Of a stretch of 64,000 nt of DNA, positions 16,858-27,365 are shown in pieces. Within the stretch, counting starts at the first letter, position 1, and every line of letters starts with the position of its first letter. This DNA is from Rhizobium sp. Leaf453 (GTDB taxonomy: Bacteria; Pseudomonadota; Alphaproteobacteria; Rhizobiales; Rhizobiaceae), in the NCBI RefSeq assembly GCF_001425605.1, contig NZ_LMRG01000023.1:598291-662290 (forward strand). The letters are read 5' to 3'. Below the pieces are notes generated by a model. That model worked only from the letters and a program-made list of their open reading frames with translations, did no database searches and was not told the origin of the DNA. The position numbers and the translations under genes were made by a program.

Positions 16858-18834
16858 TCAAGCCACCGCGGATCGATTTTCCGTAAAGTCCTTTTCCGCA
16901 TGCGATTGGGCAGAGAGTTTTTCCAGTGTTTCGGCAAACGGCATCGGGCGGCCGAAATAATATCCCTGCATGATGCCGCAGCCGAGCGCGCGCAGAACGA
17001 CGACCTGTTCGGCCGTTTCCATGCCCTCGATGACGCAGGCGCAACCGATGTTGCGGCAGAGGTCGACGATCGTTCGGACGATGTTGCGGCTGAGCACATT
17101 GGTGTCGATGTCGGCGATGAAGCTGCGATCGATCTTGATTTTGCGCAGCGGCAGGCGATGAACATAACCGAGGCTGGAATGACCGGTTCCGAAATCATCG
17201 AGCGCAATGCCGATGCCGGGCGCCATCAAAAGGTTGATGTTGCTGACGGCAAGATCGAAATTCGTCATGACTGCCGTTTCGGTGACTTCGAGATCGAGGC
17301 AGGACGGAGCGAAGCCGCTCTCCGCGATCGTCTTGAGTAGCATTTCGATCGTTTCGCGCGAAACGATGTCTCGCGCAGAAAGATTGAAGGACAGGCGGGT
17401 GCCGGCGGGCCATTGGCACGCCTGTGCCAAGGCCTTGCGCAGAAGGATGTTTGTGACGGTGCCCATCATTTCCCCGCGTTCGGCAGCAGGGATGAAGACA
17501 TCCGGATTGACGCGGCCAAGTGACGGGCTTTCCCACCGCGCCAAAGCTTCGAATCCGAGAATGGCGTGTGAGCCGCTATCGACGAAAGGCTGGAACAGCA
17601 CATAGAACTCGGCTTCCAGATTGGCGTTCTTCAGTTCCTGGTCGACGCGGCTGCGATTGACGATCTGGCGCTCATGGTCCTCGGAGAAGACGACGGCATG
17701 CCCCCGTCTGTGCTGTTTGGCGTGATAAAGTGCGTAGTCGGCGCGCTCGAACAGTTGGACCGCATTGCCGCCGTCGGTGTGCCTGGCAATGCCGCAGGAA
17801 CCGGATACGTTCGCCGTGATTCCCCGGATATGGTAGGGCTGCTGCAGGGACTGGCAAATCCGCTCGGTCAGGTCCAGGAGATTCGGGTCATCGAGTGCCG
17901 CATCGATTAACAGGCCGAATTCGTCCCCGCTGAGGCGTGCGCAAAAGATGCCGTCGGCTGAAAATTCCCTCAGGCGACGGGCAGCCTCGATCAGAAGGTG
18001 ATCGCCGGCGGCGTGGCCGAAAGTGTCATTGACGGCCTTGAAGCCGTCGAGATCGATGATCCCTACCGCAAGCTTGCGCTGTTCGGCCGTTGCCCGGGCA
18101 AGCCGTTGAACGAACTCGGCCCGGAAGCTGCGGCGGTTGGGCAATTCCGTCAAACTGTCCGTATCCGCCAGCCGCCGGTTTTCTTCGCTCAGCTTCTGTG
18201 TCTCAGCCTGTTTGGCGACCAGCGCCTTTTGGGATTCGATCAGTTCCACGAAGCCGGCATAATGCTTGAAGAGGATATAGACCATCGCCAAGGACACCAG
18301 CGCCATGTTGATGGCGATGGCCGTGAACACCGCATTGCCGGTGGATGCGAAGAACAGCGTGAACGGGATGAGCACGACGCCGGCGATTAGCAAGGCCGCG
18401 GTGCGAAGATGCATCAGGCAGAAGATGCAGCCGATGACGGTAATTGCCATGAAGAATGCAACATGCACCTGCGTATAGGCGTTTCCGTAAGGGAACAACG
18501 ACAGCGACCAACTGGTGAAGCCGACACCGAGAAGGACGCCGACATAGACAGTGCTCTGCAACTGGCGAACCGCGCCTTCATGGCTGACGATGTTATGTCG
18601 CGATCGCCACCAGCCAAGGATGCGAATGCAGCATCCAAGACACAGGGCGCCGGGGATGTACAGTGTCAGCATAGGCGGCGCGGCTGACAGATGGGTCAGC
18701 GACAATGCGACGACATTGGTCATCAGCATCAGGTAAAGGAGCGGAACCTGTTTGATGAACGCGGCCTGCTGCGCCTTGATCAATTGTGGATTTTCGGCGT
18801 CGACGGCCAAAAAAATCCTTATGCGCCGAAACAT
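16858..18834 (-). CDS. Membrane-bound GGDEF-EAL protein
   Basis: This 658-residue protein has about six hydrophobic segments in residues 28-195, a short coiled segment (residues 200-225), a GGDEF domain and an EAL domain. The diguanylate cyclase signature reads SGDEF (302-306) rather than GGDEF, and no RxxD inhibition site precedes it, so cyclase activity is doubtful. The EAL domain looks intact: EALAR at 429, SFNLSARDI, VTETA, LDDFGTG, KIDRSF and EGMET. The likely net activity is cyclic-di-GMP hydrolysis, possibly modulated by the degenerate GGDEF domain. It is a single gene. Confidence 0.92.
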   Translation of the reverse strand: MFRRIRIFLAVDAENPQLIKAQQAAFIKQVPLLYLMLMTNVVALSLTHLSAAPPMLTLYIPGALCLGCCIRILGWWRSRHNIVSHEGAVRQLQSTVYVGVLLGVGFTSWSLSLFPYGNAYTQVHVAFFMAITVIGCIFCLMHLRTAALLIAGVVLIPFTLFFASTGNAVFTAIAINMALVSLAMVYILFKHYAGFVELIESQKALVAKQAETQKLSEENRRLADTDSLTELPNRRSFRAEFVQRLARATAEQRKLAVGIIDLDGFKAVNDTFGHAAGDHLLIEAARRLREFSADGIFCARLSGDEFGLLIDAALDDPNLLDLTERICQSLQQPYHIRGITANVSGSCGIARHTDGGNAVQLFERADYALYHAKQHRRGHAVVFSEDHERQIVNRSRVDQELKNANLEAEFYVLFQPFVDSGSHAILGFEALARWESPSLGRVNPDVFIPAAERGEMMGTVTNILLRKALAQACQWPAGTRLSFNLSARDIVSRETIEMLLKTIAESGFAPSCLDLEVTETAVMTNFDLAVSNINLLMAPGIGIALDDFGTGHSSLGYVHRLPLRKIKIDRSFIADIDTNVLSRNIVRTIVDLCRNIGCACVIEGMETAEQVVVLRALGCGIMQGYYFGRPMPFAETLEKLSAQSHAEKDFTENRSAVA

Positions 18835-19262
18835 TCAAAAGCCTCCGGGTTCCCCGGGGCGCATCTTCCATCGAAAAGATGAAGTTTTGCTAAAATGAGC
18901 GCCCAGAGTTGCAAGTGCATGCGGTTTTGGACCGTCAATACTGTTTTGTAGGCTGGATGATCTCTCCGTTCATCATGGAGCAAAAAAGAGAATGTCTGTT
19001 TTTTGTGCGCTGCACAAAGGGGCGACTGTTCAAATTCCCGTTCTCCGCGTGGCGAGCGACAGATTTGAGACATTTACCCCGCATCCTCGGCAAGACAATT
19101 TCGTGCAAGAACCTAAACCTGTAATTTTGATGAAATATTAGTCTGTTAGCCTGTAACCTGAGCAAGGCTTAAAAAACGGTGTGCTGTTTTTCAGAGGCTT
19201 GAAACGGCCGATGCATAGGGCTATACACCGCCGCATATGAGATGTTCTTCAGGAGAATCGCG
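18835..19262. other. Intergenic region upstream of dksA (428 bp)
   Basis: No supported gene. The region contains an inverted repeat at 19012-19028 (TTTGTGC, 3 bases, GCACAAA) and, close to dksA, a good rhizobial-type promoter at 19198-19226. The leftward GGDEF-EAL gene must also be transcribed from here. The stretch around 18900-19150 is AT-rich, with several small open frames that overlap and lack ribosome sites. Confidence 0.5.
19198..19226 (+). promoter_or_regulatory. Putative housekeeping promoter of dksA
   Basis: CTTGAA (19198-19203), a 17-base spacer and CTATAC (19221-19226) closely match the rhizobial sigma-70 consensus CTTGAC-N17-CTATAT. Transcription would start near 19233, giving a leader of about 30 bases before the TTG start codon. 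Confidence 0.6.
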
Positions 19263-19682
19263 TTGAGTGAGAAGATCGATCTTAGTTCCTTCGTCCTTTC
19301 GGAGACCGAGGAATTCATGAATACCAACCAGCGTGCATATTTTAGAGCAAAACTGAACGCCTGGAAAAACGACATCCTCCGCGAAGCCCGCGAAACGCTG
19401 GGTCACCTGGCCGAGGAAAGTGCAAACCACCCCGACCTTGCCGACAGGGCATCTTCCGAAACTGACAGGGCCATCGAACTTCGCGCCCGCGACCGTCAGC
19501 GCAAGCTGATTTCCAAGATCGATGCCGCCTTGCAGCGTCTCGACGAGGGCACATACGGTTACTGCGAGGAAACTGGTGAACCGATTGGCCTGAAGCGTCT
19601 TGACGCACGGCCGATAGCGACATTGTCGATCGAGGCACAGGAGCGCCACGAGCGCCGGGAAAAGGTCTATCGGGACGAATAA
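19263..19682 (+). CDS. dksA: DksA-family RNA polymerase-binding transcription factor
   Basis: This 139-residue secondary-channel factor works with ppGpp in stringent control. The start is read as TTG at 19263: AGGAG is 6 bases upstream and the product then begins MSEKIDLSSFVLSETEEF, as in other alphaproteobacterial DksA proteins. The coiled coil (about 30-105) contains the tip sequence DLADRASSETDRA with its paired acidic residues. The zinc-finger region YGYCEETGEPIGLKRLDARP keeps one of the four cysteines, as known for alphaproteobacterial DksA, so it probably does not bind zinc classically. Single gene with its own promoter and terminator. Confidence 0.95.
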   Translation: MSEKIDLSSFVLSETEEFMNTNQRAYFRAKLNAWKNDILREARETLGHLAEESANHPDLADRASSETDRAIELRARDRQRKLISKIDAALQRLDEGTYGYCEETGEPIGLKRLDARPIATLSIEAQERHERREKVYRDE

Positions 19683-19717
19683 GCAACGTCGTACTCGACG
19701 ACCGGTTCATAGACAGA

Positions 19718-19748
19718 AAAACGGCGCGAGATGATCGCGCCGTTTTTC
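19718..19748. terminator. Bidirectional terminator after dksA
   Basis: An A-run leads into the arm ACGGCGCGA, and TCGCGCCGT leads into a T5 tract, with a 5-base loop at 19731-19735. Strong stem with U-tracts in both directions; it serves dksA and the convergent FliO-like gene. Confidence 0.88.
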
Positions 19749-19798
19749 GTTTGAAGGTGTGGCAGGAGCGTTATCAGCGCGCCCGTTGTTTGTGGCGA

Positions 19799-20878
19799 TC
19801 AGCTTTTCCTGTTCACCGCGATTTCGCTCAGCATGCGGTTCATCTCATCTTCCAGCGAAGGCTCGTTGCGCCCGCCGGGGGCGGTGCCAAGCCGGGGCTC
19901 CTGCCGGATGGTGGTATTGGCCGGATTGGTACGCTGTTCAGCCTCCAGCCGGATGTCATCCACGGTCAGCTTTCCAAGATCACCCGTGATTTCAGCGTCG
20001 AGGATCCGCTCGAATTCAGCCGCCGATGTTTCCCGTTGGCTTGCGACGGCAGGTTGGTTTTGTCCGATCGGCGGCGTCTGAGCGGGGGTAGACACGGCTG
20101 AATGTGCCGCGGCTACGACCGGTGTAGGATCGGACTGCGGACGCTGTGCGCCTGAAACAGGTTGATTGGCAGCAAGCACGCGATTGCGAGCGGCATCCAG
20201 AATATCTTCCGGCGAGCGGGCCACGGTTGCCACGGGTTGCGGCAGGGCAGTGGAGGTGACCGGCTGCGGGGGCGGCTGCTGGCTTTGGACGGGAACAATC
20301 CGCTCCGGTTGCGGCTGACGTACAGCCGTTTCCGGCTGCGATCGCGTTGAGATCGGCTGAGCGGCGCGAACGGGTTGAGGAGCAATGTCTGCACCTTCGC
20401 CGTAGAGCACCTGTCCCATGGCGGAGACCGACGTCGGACGTGTTTCCGGCTGCGGCGCCACCCGGCGCTCCGGAACGGCGCGCTCGACCGGGCGTTCCGG
20501 CAGCGCTCGATCCGGTACCGGTCGCTCGGCTTGCACGCGAGCAACGACAGTATCCTGCGTCACGGTCGCTGGTATTGTTGCCGGTTGGGCCGCGGCAGCG
20601 ATCCGGCTTTCGATGACGACATCGGTCGGGCCACCGATCATGATGAGGTGTTCGACATCATCGCGTCGTACCAGAACCAGGCGCCGGCGCGTATCGATGG
20701 CCGCCGCATCGAGAACTGCAAGCCGCGGCTGCCGATTCTTGCCGCCGCGAATGAAGGGAGAGGATGGCCGGTTCCGCAGAAACCGAAGCACGACGACAAG
20801 GCACAACAGACCCAGAGCCACAGCGCCCGCGGCAATGATGAAACGGGTACCGTTGTTGCCAACGATATCTTCAATCAT
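19799..20878 (-). CDS. FliO-like single-pass membrane protein with long Pro/Gln-rich region
   Basis: The product has 359 residues from the ATG at 20878, which has AAGGAG 9 bases upstream. One membrane helix lies at about residues 13-32 (FIIAAGAVALGLLCLVVVL). A FliO-like segment follows, RLAVLDAAAIDTRRRLVLVRRDDVEHLIMIGG (about 50-82), the strand pattern that flagellar export protein FliO uses after its membrane anchor. Residues 95-300 are a low-complexity Pro/Gln/Ala linker, and a short conserved helical C-terminus ends LEDEMNRMLSEIA. No flagellar genes are nearby, so a role in flagella is not assumed. It is divergent from cckA. Confidence 0.65.
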   Translation of the reverse strand: MIEDIVGNNGTRFIIAAGAVALGLLCLVVVLRFLRNRPSSPFIRGGKNRQPRLAVLDAAAIDTRRRLVLVRRDDVEHLIMIGGPTDVVIESRIAAAAQPATIPATVTQDTVVARVQAERPVPDRALPERPVERAVPERRVAPQPETRPTSVSAMGQVLYGEGADIAPQPVRAAQPISTRSQPETAVRQPQPERIVPVQSQQPPPQPVTSTALPQPVATVARSPEDILDAARNRVLAANQPVSGAQRPQSDPTPVVAAAHSAVSTPAQTPPIGQNQPAVASQRETSAAEFERILDAEITGDLGKLTVDDIRLEAEQRTNPANTTIRQEPRLGTAPGGRNEPSLEDEMNRMLSEIAVNRKS

Positions 20879-21223
20879 GTGCTGTACTCCTTTGAAACCG
20901 GGTTCAGCCTTTATTTGACGGCTTTTTTCAAACCGAGGCAAGCAGCATCGCGCATTGTCCCGGCTTCATTCTCAAACCTGCAATCTAGCGTCCATATCCT
21001 GTTCGGCGAGGGGATTGGGGACATTCCCTGTGAATTGACATCAATGCCTTCCATGCAAGTGCTTTCTGCTCTTCCCTATGGCTGGTAAAGATGATTCCTG
21101 CTTGGTGTCTCGCGGTCCGCCGGCCGGATTGCTTATCCGACCCGGCTGCCGCCGAGCGGAGCATACCGACCGAACACACGATCCATTCCGGGTGCGTGCA
21201 GCGCGGTGCCAAACGAGGGCCTT
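20879..21223. other. Divergent promoter region of the FliO-like gene and cckA (345 bp)
   Basis: No gene is seen. TTGACA occurs at 21035-21040 on the plus strand, but no good -10 is found 17 bases downstream. No TTAA-N7-TTAA CtrA box was found here by eye. Confidence 0.4.
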
Positions 21224-23824
21224 ATGACGAAATTGCGGCAGGCGGGTGACTACCACATGCCTATAGTAGACCGTGGAACCCGGCCCGGAACGGTGTTGCG
21301 GATCATCCTGCTTGCCATCGTACTGACCGCCTCGGCGGTGTCGTTTGTCATCTTCAAGAGCCAGCTCGAAAACGAGATTGTCCTCGGCATTCTTGGCGTT
21401 CTGGCCATGGTCGGCATTTTCTTTCTTGTGTCCTCGGTCATCGGTTTCATCGAGGTCATGCCGCAGTCTCGTCCCGACGAATTGGCGCGGGCATTTCTCG
21501 ACGGCCATCAGGATGGTACGCTGGTCACGGACCGCAAGGGGCGCATCATCTATGCAAATGCTGCCTACGGTGCGCTGACCGGCGCCACGAAGGCGACAGA
21601 CATCCAGTCGCTTGAAACCATCCTGTCGCGCAATCGCGAAGCAACCGAGGCGATTTATCGCCTGACCAATGGTCTGCACGAGGGCAAGGCGGGCCATGAG
21701 GAATTTCGGCTGCTCAAGCCGCTGAGCCCGAGCGGCGGCACGGCCGGGGCGGGCGCGCACTGGTTTCGTCTGAAGGCACGTGTTCTTCCACTGGAGGACG
21801 GTGCGCGCAATCCGCTCTACATCTGGCAGATTTCCGACATCACCTCTGAGCGAGATGATCAGGAACGTTTTTTCAAGGAACTGCAGAACGCCATCGATTA
21901 TCTCGATCATGCGCCGGCCGGCTTCTTCTCAGCCGGAAAAAAGGGAGAGATTTTCTACATCAATGCAACGCTCGCCGACTGGCTGGGTCTGGACCTCACG
22001 AAGTTTCAGCCGGGATCGATGACGATAGCGGATTTGGTGGCGGGCGAGGGGCTGGCGCTGGTGCAGTCGGTGCAAGCCGAACCTGGCTTGAAAAAAACCA
22101 AGACGCTGGATCTCGACCTGCGAAAGTCCAACGGCCAAAGCTTTGCCGTTCGCATGGTGCATCGCGTCTCCTCGGCGCGCGACGGCGCTCCAGGAGAAAG
22201 CCGGACAATCGTGCTTGCCCGCTCGAACGACGATGAAAGCGACCAGTCGGCCTCGATTGCCGCGATGCGCTTTACCCGCTTCTTCAACAATACGCCGATG
22301 GCGATCGCCTCGGTTGATGGCGATGGCCGCATCCTGAGGACCAACGCGCCGTTCCTCAAACTGTTTTCCGCCGTTGTTTCCCAGGACGACATGGAACACG
22401 GGGCGCTGCTTGAGGCGGTGGTGCATGATGGCGAACGCGCCCGGTTGCGCGAAGCTCTTGAAGCCGCAAAGGACCGGCAGGGCGACATCCCGCCGATCGA
22501 TTCACTGCATCCGACCGATGAAACCCGCCATTTCCGCTTCTATGTGAATGCCGTCATCGACCAGAGCGACCAGGCGCCGGAAGAGGCCGCGATCGTTTAT
22601 GCCGTCGAGATCACTGAGCAGAAGGCGCTCGAAACCCAGATGGCGCAGACACAGAAGATGAATGCCGTCGGTACGCTGGCCGGCGGCATTGCGCACGACT
22701 TCAACAACGTGCTGACGGCCATCCTGCTTTCCTCCGACCACCTTCTGCTTTCCGCCCGTCCATCGGATGCGAGCTTCGCGGACCTGATGGAAATCAAGCG
22801 CAATGCCAATCGTGCCGCAGTGCTGGTGCGCCAATTGCTGGCCTTCTCGCGCAAGCAGACCATGCGCCCGACGGTGCTGTCGATGACCGACGTCGTCGGT
22901 GATCTGCGTATGCTTGTGGATCGCATGACGGGAACCAACGTCAAGCTTGAAGTCGATTACGGTCGCGACCTCTGGCCCGTGCGCACGGATCTAGGCCAGT
23001 TCGAGCAGGTCGTGCTCAACCTTGCGGTCAATGCCCGGGATGCCATGCCCAACGGCGGTATCATCACCTTGCGGACGCGAAACCTGCCGGCCGGCGAGGT
23101 CGCGGCCTTGAACCGTCGGGAAATTCCCGAGGAGGATTTTGTCCTGGTCGAGGTATCCGATCAGGGCACGGGCATTCCGCCCGAGATCCTCGACAAGATT
23201 TTTGAACCCTTCTTCACGACGAAAGAGGTGGGCAAGGGTACCGGTCTCGGCCTGTCGATGGTCTACGGCATCATCAAGCAGTCCGGCGGCTACATCTATC
23301 CGGAATCCGAGGTCGGCAAGGGGACCACGTTCCGCATCCTGCTCCCGCGCTATGTCGAGGAAGCATCGTTGCCTGCCGATTCGGGCGAGGTGCAGGCCGT
23401 GCCCGTGCTAGCAACCAAGGTTCCCGTCCAGGAAGAACCGGCCGATCTGACAGGCAATTCCGCCGTCGTGCTTCTGGTCGAGGATGAGGAAGCCGTGCGC
23501 CGCGGCGGCAAGCGCATGCTGGAAACCCGCGGCTACACCGTGCATGAAGCCGGCTCCGGGGTCGAGGCGCTGGATATCATGGATGAACTCAACGGCGCCG
23601 TTGATATCGTCGTGTCCGATGTCGTCATGCCGGAAATGGATGGTCCGACGTTGCTGCGCGAAATCCGCAAGAATTATCCGGATTTGAAGTTCATTTTCGT
23701 CTCGGGTTACGCGGAAGACGCGTTTGCGAAGAACCTGCCGGCCGACGCGAAGTTTGGTTTCCTGCCGAAGCCATTCTCGCTGAAGCAGCTGGCTGTCGCT
23801 GTACGCGAGATGTTGGACAGCTAA
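21224..23824 (+). CDS. cckA: Cell-cycle hybrid histidine kinase CckA
   Basis: This 866-residue kinase starts at the ATG at 21224 (GAGGG 6 bases upstream), preferred to a GTG at 21206. Two membrane helices lie at about residues 20-45 and 50-75. PAS domains follow ([20 protein letters not shown]; a second at about 230-340; a third at about 360-470), then the dimerisation/phosphorylation site [13 protein letters not shown] with His491, an ATP-binding domain ([31 protein letters not shown]) and a C-terminal receiver with Asp799 in [12 protein letters not shown]. This order matches CckA, which via ChpT controls phosphorylation of CtrA and CpdR. It is not linked to chpT or ctrA here. Confidence 0.95.
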   Translation: MTKLRQAGDYHMPIVDRGTRPGTVLRIILLAIVLTASAVSFVIFKSQLENEIVLGILGVLAMVGIFFLVSSVIGFIEVMPQSRPDELARAFLDGHQDGTLVTDRKGRIIYANAAYGALTGATKATDIQSLETILSRNREATEAIYRLTNGLHEGKAGHEEFRLLKPLSPSGGTAGAGAHWFRLKARVLPLEDGARNPLYIWQISDITSERDDQERFFKELQNAIDYLDHAPAGFFSAGKKGEIFYINATLADWLGLDLTKFQPGSMTIADLVAGEGLALVQSVQAEPGLKKTKTLDLDLRKSNGQSFAVRMVHRVSSARDGAPGESRTIVLARSNDDESDQSASIAAMRFTRFFNNTPMAIASVDGDGRILRTNAPFLKLFSAVVSQDDMEHGALLEAVVHDGERARLREALEAAKDRQGDIPPIDSLHPTDETRHFRFYVNAVIDQSDQAPEEAAIVYAVEITEQKALETQMAQTQKMNAVGTLAGGIAHDFNNVLTAILLSSDHLLLSARPSDASFADLMEIKRNANRAAVLVRQLLAFSRKQTMRPTVLSMTDVVGDLRMLVDRMTGTNVKLEVDYGRDLWPVRTDLGQFEQVVLNLAVNARDAMPNGGIITLRTRNLPAGEVAALNRREIPEEDFVLVEVSDQGTGIPPEILDKIFEPFFTTKEVGKGTGLGLSMVYGIIKQSGGYIYPESEVGKGTTFRILLPRYVEEASLPADSGEVQAVPVLATKVPVQEEPADLTGNSAVVLLVEDEEAVRRGGKRMLETRGYTVHEAGSGVEALDIMDELNGAVDIVVSDVVMPEMDGPTLLREIRKNYPDLKFIFVSGYAEDAFAKNLPADAKFGFLPKPFSLKQLAVAVREMLDS

Positions 23825-23831
23825 GAATTTG

Positions 23832-23863
23832 TCACCATGACGCGCAATCGCGCGTCATGGTGA
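23832..23863. terminator. Perfect 14-bp hairpin between convergent cckA and psuG
   Basis: TCACCATGACGCGC and its exact complement GCGCGTCATGGTGA flank a 4-base AATC loop, 8 bases after the cckA stop. No T-run follows on either side, so it may act as a transcript-end hairpin that protects against 3' exonucleases, or as a Rho-independent terminator of poor quality. Confidence 0.5.
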
Positions 23864-23906
23864 ATGATGGGAAACGCCCGTTATTGCGGCAGTCTCCTGA
23901 AATCCT

Positions 23907-24836
23907 CTATTCCACCGTCATGGCAACGGCGATCTCGGCGGCCAGGCGCGCATTGTTTTCAACAAGTGCGATATTGGTCTCAAGGCTGCGGCCATCCGTC
24001 AGGCCGAAGATATTGTCGAGCAGGTAGGGCGTGACGGCCTTGCCGGTGATTTCGTCACGATCGGCATTGTCCAGCGCGCGGGTAATGTAGATTTCCATTT
24101 CCTCGCGCGGGATTTCGCTTTCCTCGGGGACCGGATTGGCGATCAGCATGCCGCCATCGACACCGAGCAGGTCGCGCATCTTCTGGAAATTGGCGATCGC
24201 CGCCGGGCTGTTGAGCATCAGCGGGCTCTTCAGGCCGCTGTCGCGCGACCAGAAAGCCGGGAAGATTTCGCTGTCATAGGTGACGACGGGAACACCGCGC
24301 GTTTCCAGGACTTCCAGTGTCTTCGGGATATCCAGAATTGCCTTGGCACCGGCACAGACGACGATGACGCCGGTGCGGGAGAGTTCATCAAGGTCTGCCG
24401 AGATGTCGAAGCTTTCTTCCGCCTTGCGATGCACGCCGCCGATCCCGCCGGTCGCAAAAACGCGGATACCGGCGCGAGCGGCGGCGATCATCGTGGCGGC
24501 AACGGTCGTGGCGCCCGTGCGGCGCTCGGCAATCGCAAAGGCGAGGTCGGCGCGCGACAGCTTCATGGCGCCTTCAGTCTGCGCCAGGGTTTCAAGTTGA
24601 GCCGCTTCGAGACCGATATGCAGCACGCCATCGATCACCGCGATCGTTGCCGGAACGGCGCCTTCCTCGCGGATGATAGCCTCGACGCTGCGGGCCATAT
24701 TCAGGTTGCCAGGAAATGGCATGCCATGGGTGATGATCGTCGATTCGAGCGCGACGATGGGTGCATTGCGCGCCTTGGCGGCCGCGACTTCACTGGAATA
24801 TTCCATTGGCAGGAACGGGGAGGCTGGTCTGGTCAT
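23907..24836 (-). CDS. psuG: Pseudouridine-5'-phosphate glycosidase
   Basis: This 309-residue enzyme cleaves pseudouridine 5'-phosphate to uracil and ribose 5-phosphate. Signatures are APIVALESTIITHGMPFPGN at the N-terminus, GAVPATIAVIDG, GATTVAATMIAA, VFATGGIGGVHR and SPLMLNSPAAIANF. The ATG at 24836 follows AAGGA at a good distance; a longer frame from 24899 would add a basic tail. It lies 28 bp downstream of the PfkB kinase gene, forming the two-step psuK-psuG pathway. Confidence 0.95.
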   Translation of the reverse strand: MTRPASPFLPMEYSSEVAAAKARNAPIVALESTIITHGMPFPGNLNMARSVEAIIREEGAVPATIAVIDGVLHIGLEAAQLETLAQTEGAMKLSRADLAFAIAERRTGATTVAATMIAAARAGIRVFATGGIGGVHRKAEESFDISADLDELSRTGVIVVCAGAKAILDIPKTLEVLETRGVPVVTYDSEIFPAFWSRDSGLKSPLMLNSPAAIANFQKMRDLLGVDGGMLIANPVPEESEIPREEMEIYITRALDNADRDEITGKAVTPYLLDNIFGLTDGRSLETNIALVENNARLAAEIAVAMTVE

Positions 24837-24864
24837 CGCATGTCCTTTTCTTTTTAAGGCGCGT

Positions 24865-25812
24865 TCATGACAGGATTTCGGCTTGCGGCACAAGATCAAT
24901 CACTTCGGTGATCGCTTCGCGCGACATTTTTTCCGATACGGCGAGCGGCGAACCCACGGTGATGACTGCGGCCGCGACGCCTGTGCGCAGACATGTTTCG
25001 AGCGGTTGTCCGTCGAGAAAGGCACACAGGAAACCGGCGGCAAGCGCATCGCCGGCGCCGGTGACATCGCCGAGCTGTTCGAGTGCCGGCGGGGAAACAG
25101 TGACGATCCGGTCGTCTTTGAAGGCGATGGCCGGCTTGCCGCCGCGAGTAACGACACCGCCATCGAGGCCGGCGGTTCGCAGGATCGCGGGCCACTGCAC
25201 CGCGTCCACCGTATCCTTGCCGGTCAATGCCCGCGCCTCAGCCTCGTTCATGAACAGGAAGCCGATATCGGCGAGACACGCATCGAACCGCACCACCTTC
25301 GCTGGCGAGATCGCGATACCGGCGGTGATCTTTGATTCCGACTTCGCCCTACGGATCAGCGCCGTGATAGTTTCCGCCGGCAGGTTGGCATCGGTAGCGA
25401 CAAGGTCGCTTTCCGACAGGATTTCGCGCGTGGCGCGCTGCTGCAGCCGGCGTGGCGAAAACAGCCGGTAGAGCTCCATGTCGGCGAGTGCAATCACCAG
25501 ATTGCCGTCGTTCTCCAGAATGGCGGTGTAGCTCGGTGTCTTGCGATCGAGGAAGATGAAGGGCCTGTCTATGACGCCGGCCTGTTCGGCCGCAAGCGCC
25601 ACTGTTTCGCCGGCCGCATCGCCGCCGCGCGGACTGATCATCCGGACATCTAATCCGAGCCGGGCAAGATTTCGCGCCGCATTGAAACCGCCGCCGCCTG
25701 CCTCCTCGAACCATGTGCCGGGATTACTGGCACCGGGCGCCGTCGTGCCGGCGATGCGCGCGCGACGGTCGATATGTGCGCCGCCGAAGATGGAAACAAG
25801 TCTGCCCGTCAT
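24865..25812 (-). CDS. psuK: PfkB-family kinase, probable pseudouridine kinase
   Basis: This 315-residue ribokinase-fold protein starts GRLVSIFGGAHIDR and has the glycine-rich GGGGFNAARNLARLG motif near residue 40. The C-terminal PfkB signature DVTGAGDALAAGFLCAF contains the catalytic Asp. Its position directly before psuG supports phosphorylation of pseudouridine. The ATG at 25812 was chosen over 25923, which would add 37 residues not seen in the family. The promoter region is shared with recA and includes a LexA box 95 bp upstream. Confidence 0.88.
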   Translation of the reverse strand: MTGRLVSIFGGAHIDRRARIAGTTAPGASNPGTWFEEAGGGGFNAARNLARLGLDVRMISPRGGDAAGETVALAAEQAGVIDRPFIFLDRKTPSYTAILENDGNLVIALADMELYRLFSPRRLQQRATREILSESDLVATDANLPAETITALIRRAKSESKITAGIAISPAKVVRFDACLADIGFLFMNEAEARALTGKDTVDAVQWPAILRTAGLDGGVVTRGGKPAIAFKDDRIVTVSPPALEQLGDVTGAGDALAAGFLCAFLDGQPLETCLRTGVAAAVITVGSPLAVSEKMSREAITEVIDLVPQAEILS

Positions 25813-25906
25813 GCGATTTCCCGTGTGCCGTTTGCTGGCGATTCGTTCTTCATGGGTGTGGATAGGCTGTTCACTGGATGGTTTTCCCGCTGTGCCGCGA
25901 TGTTTG

Positions 25907-25921
25907 GAACAAGAAAAGAAC
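25907..25921. promoter_or_regulatory. LexA (SOS) box between psuK and recA
   Basis: GAAC-N7-GAAC (GAAC at 25907-25910 and 25918-25921) matches exactly the direct-repeat SOS operator of alphaproteobacteria (equivalent to GTTC-N7-GTTC on the other strand). It lies 128 bp before the recA start codon and 95 bp before psuK. A weaker GAAC-N7-GTAC copy is at 25975-25989. Confidence 0.82.
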
Positions 25922-26048
25922 ACTCAATCGTTTATTATTATGATTCAGATGGATAGATAACTCTTGCGAAATGAGAACAAAAAGTGTACATAGCTTTCAT
26001 CGGCGGCTTCATTGCCTCATCAGCCTCCATAACCTAAAGGTGGATCAA

Positions 26049-27140
<1,092 letters not shown>

Positions 27141-27167
27141 GAATCGCTGATTTTCGAAAGGTCTTTG

Positions 27168-27203
27168 CCGGTCGCTCTCTTCCAGGGCGGCCGGTTTTCT
27201 TTT
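27168..27203 (+). terminator. Terminator after recA
   Basis: CCGGTCGC (27168-27175) pairs with GCGGCCGG (27187-27194) with one U-G wobble, followed by TTTTCTTTTG. Located 27 bp after the recA stop. Confidence 0.65.
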
Positions 27204-27365
27204 GTCCGCTGGACAGGGGTTTGCCCGAACGATAAAAGCCTGTGTTCCAAATGGATGGCAGGGGATCGGCGGACGGCTGGTGACCTGCGGTCTTCAAAAG
27301 TTTTCCGGTTCGCGGCTCAGCCTGGCAGGCTGCGGACGGTCCGATGCAAGAGGTAAGGGCGCAAT

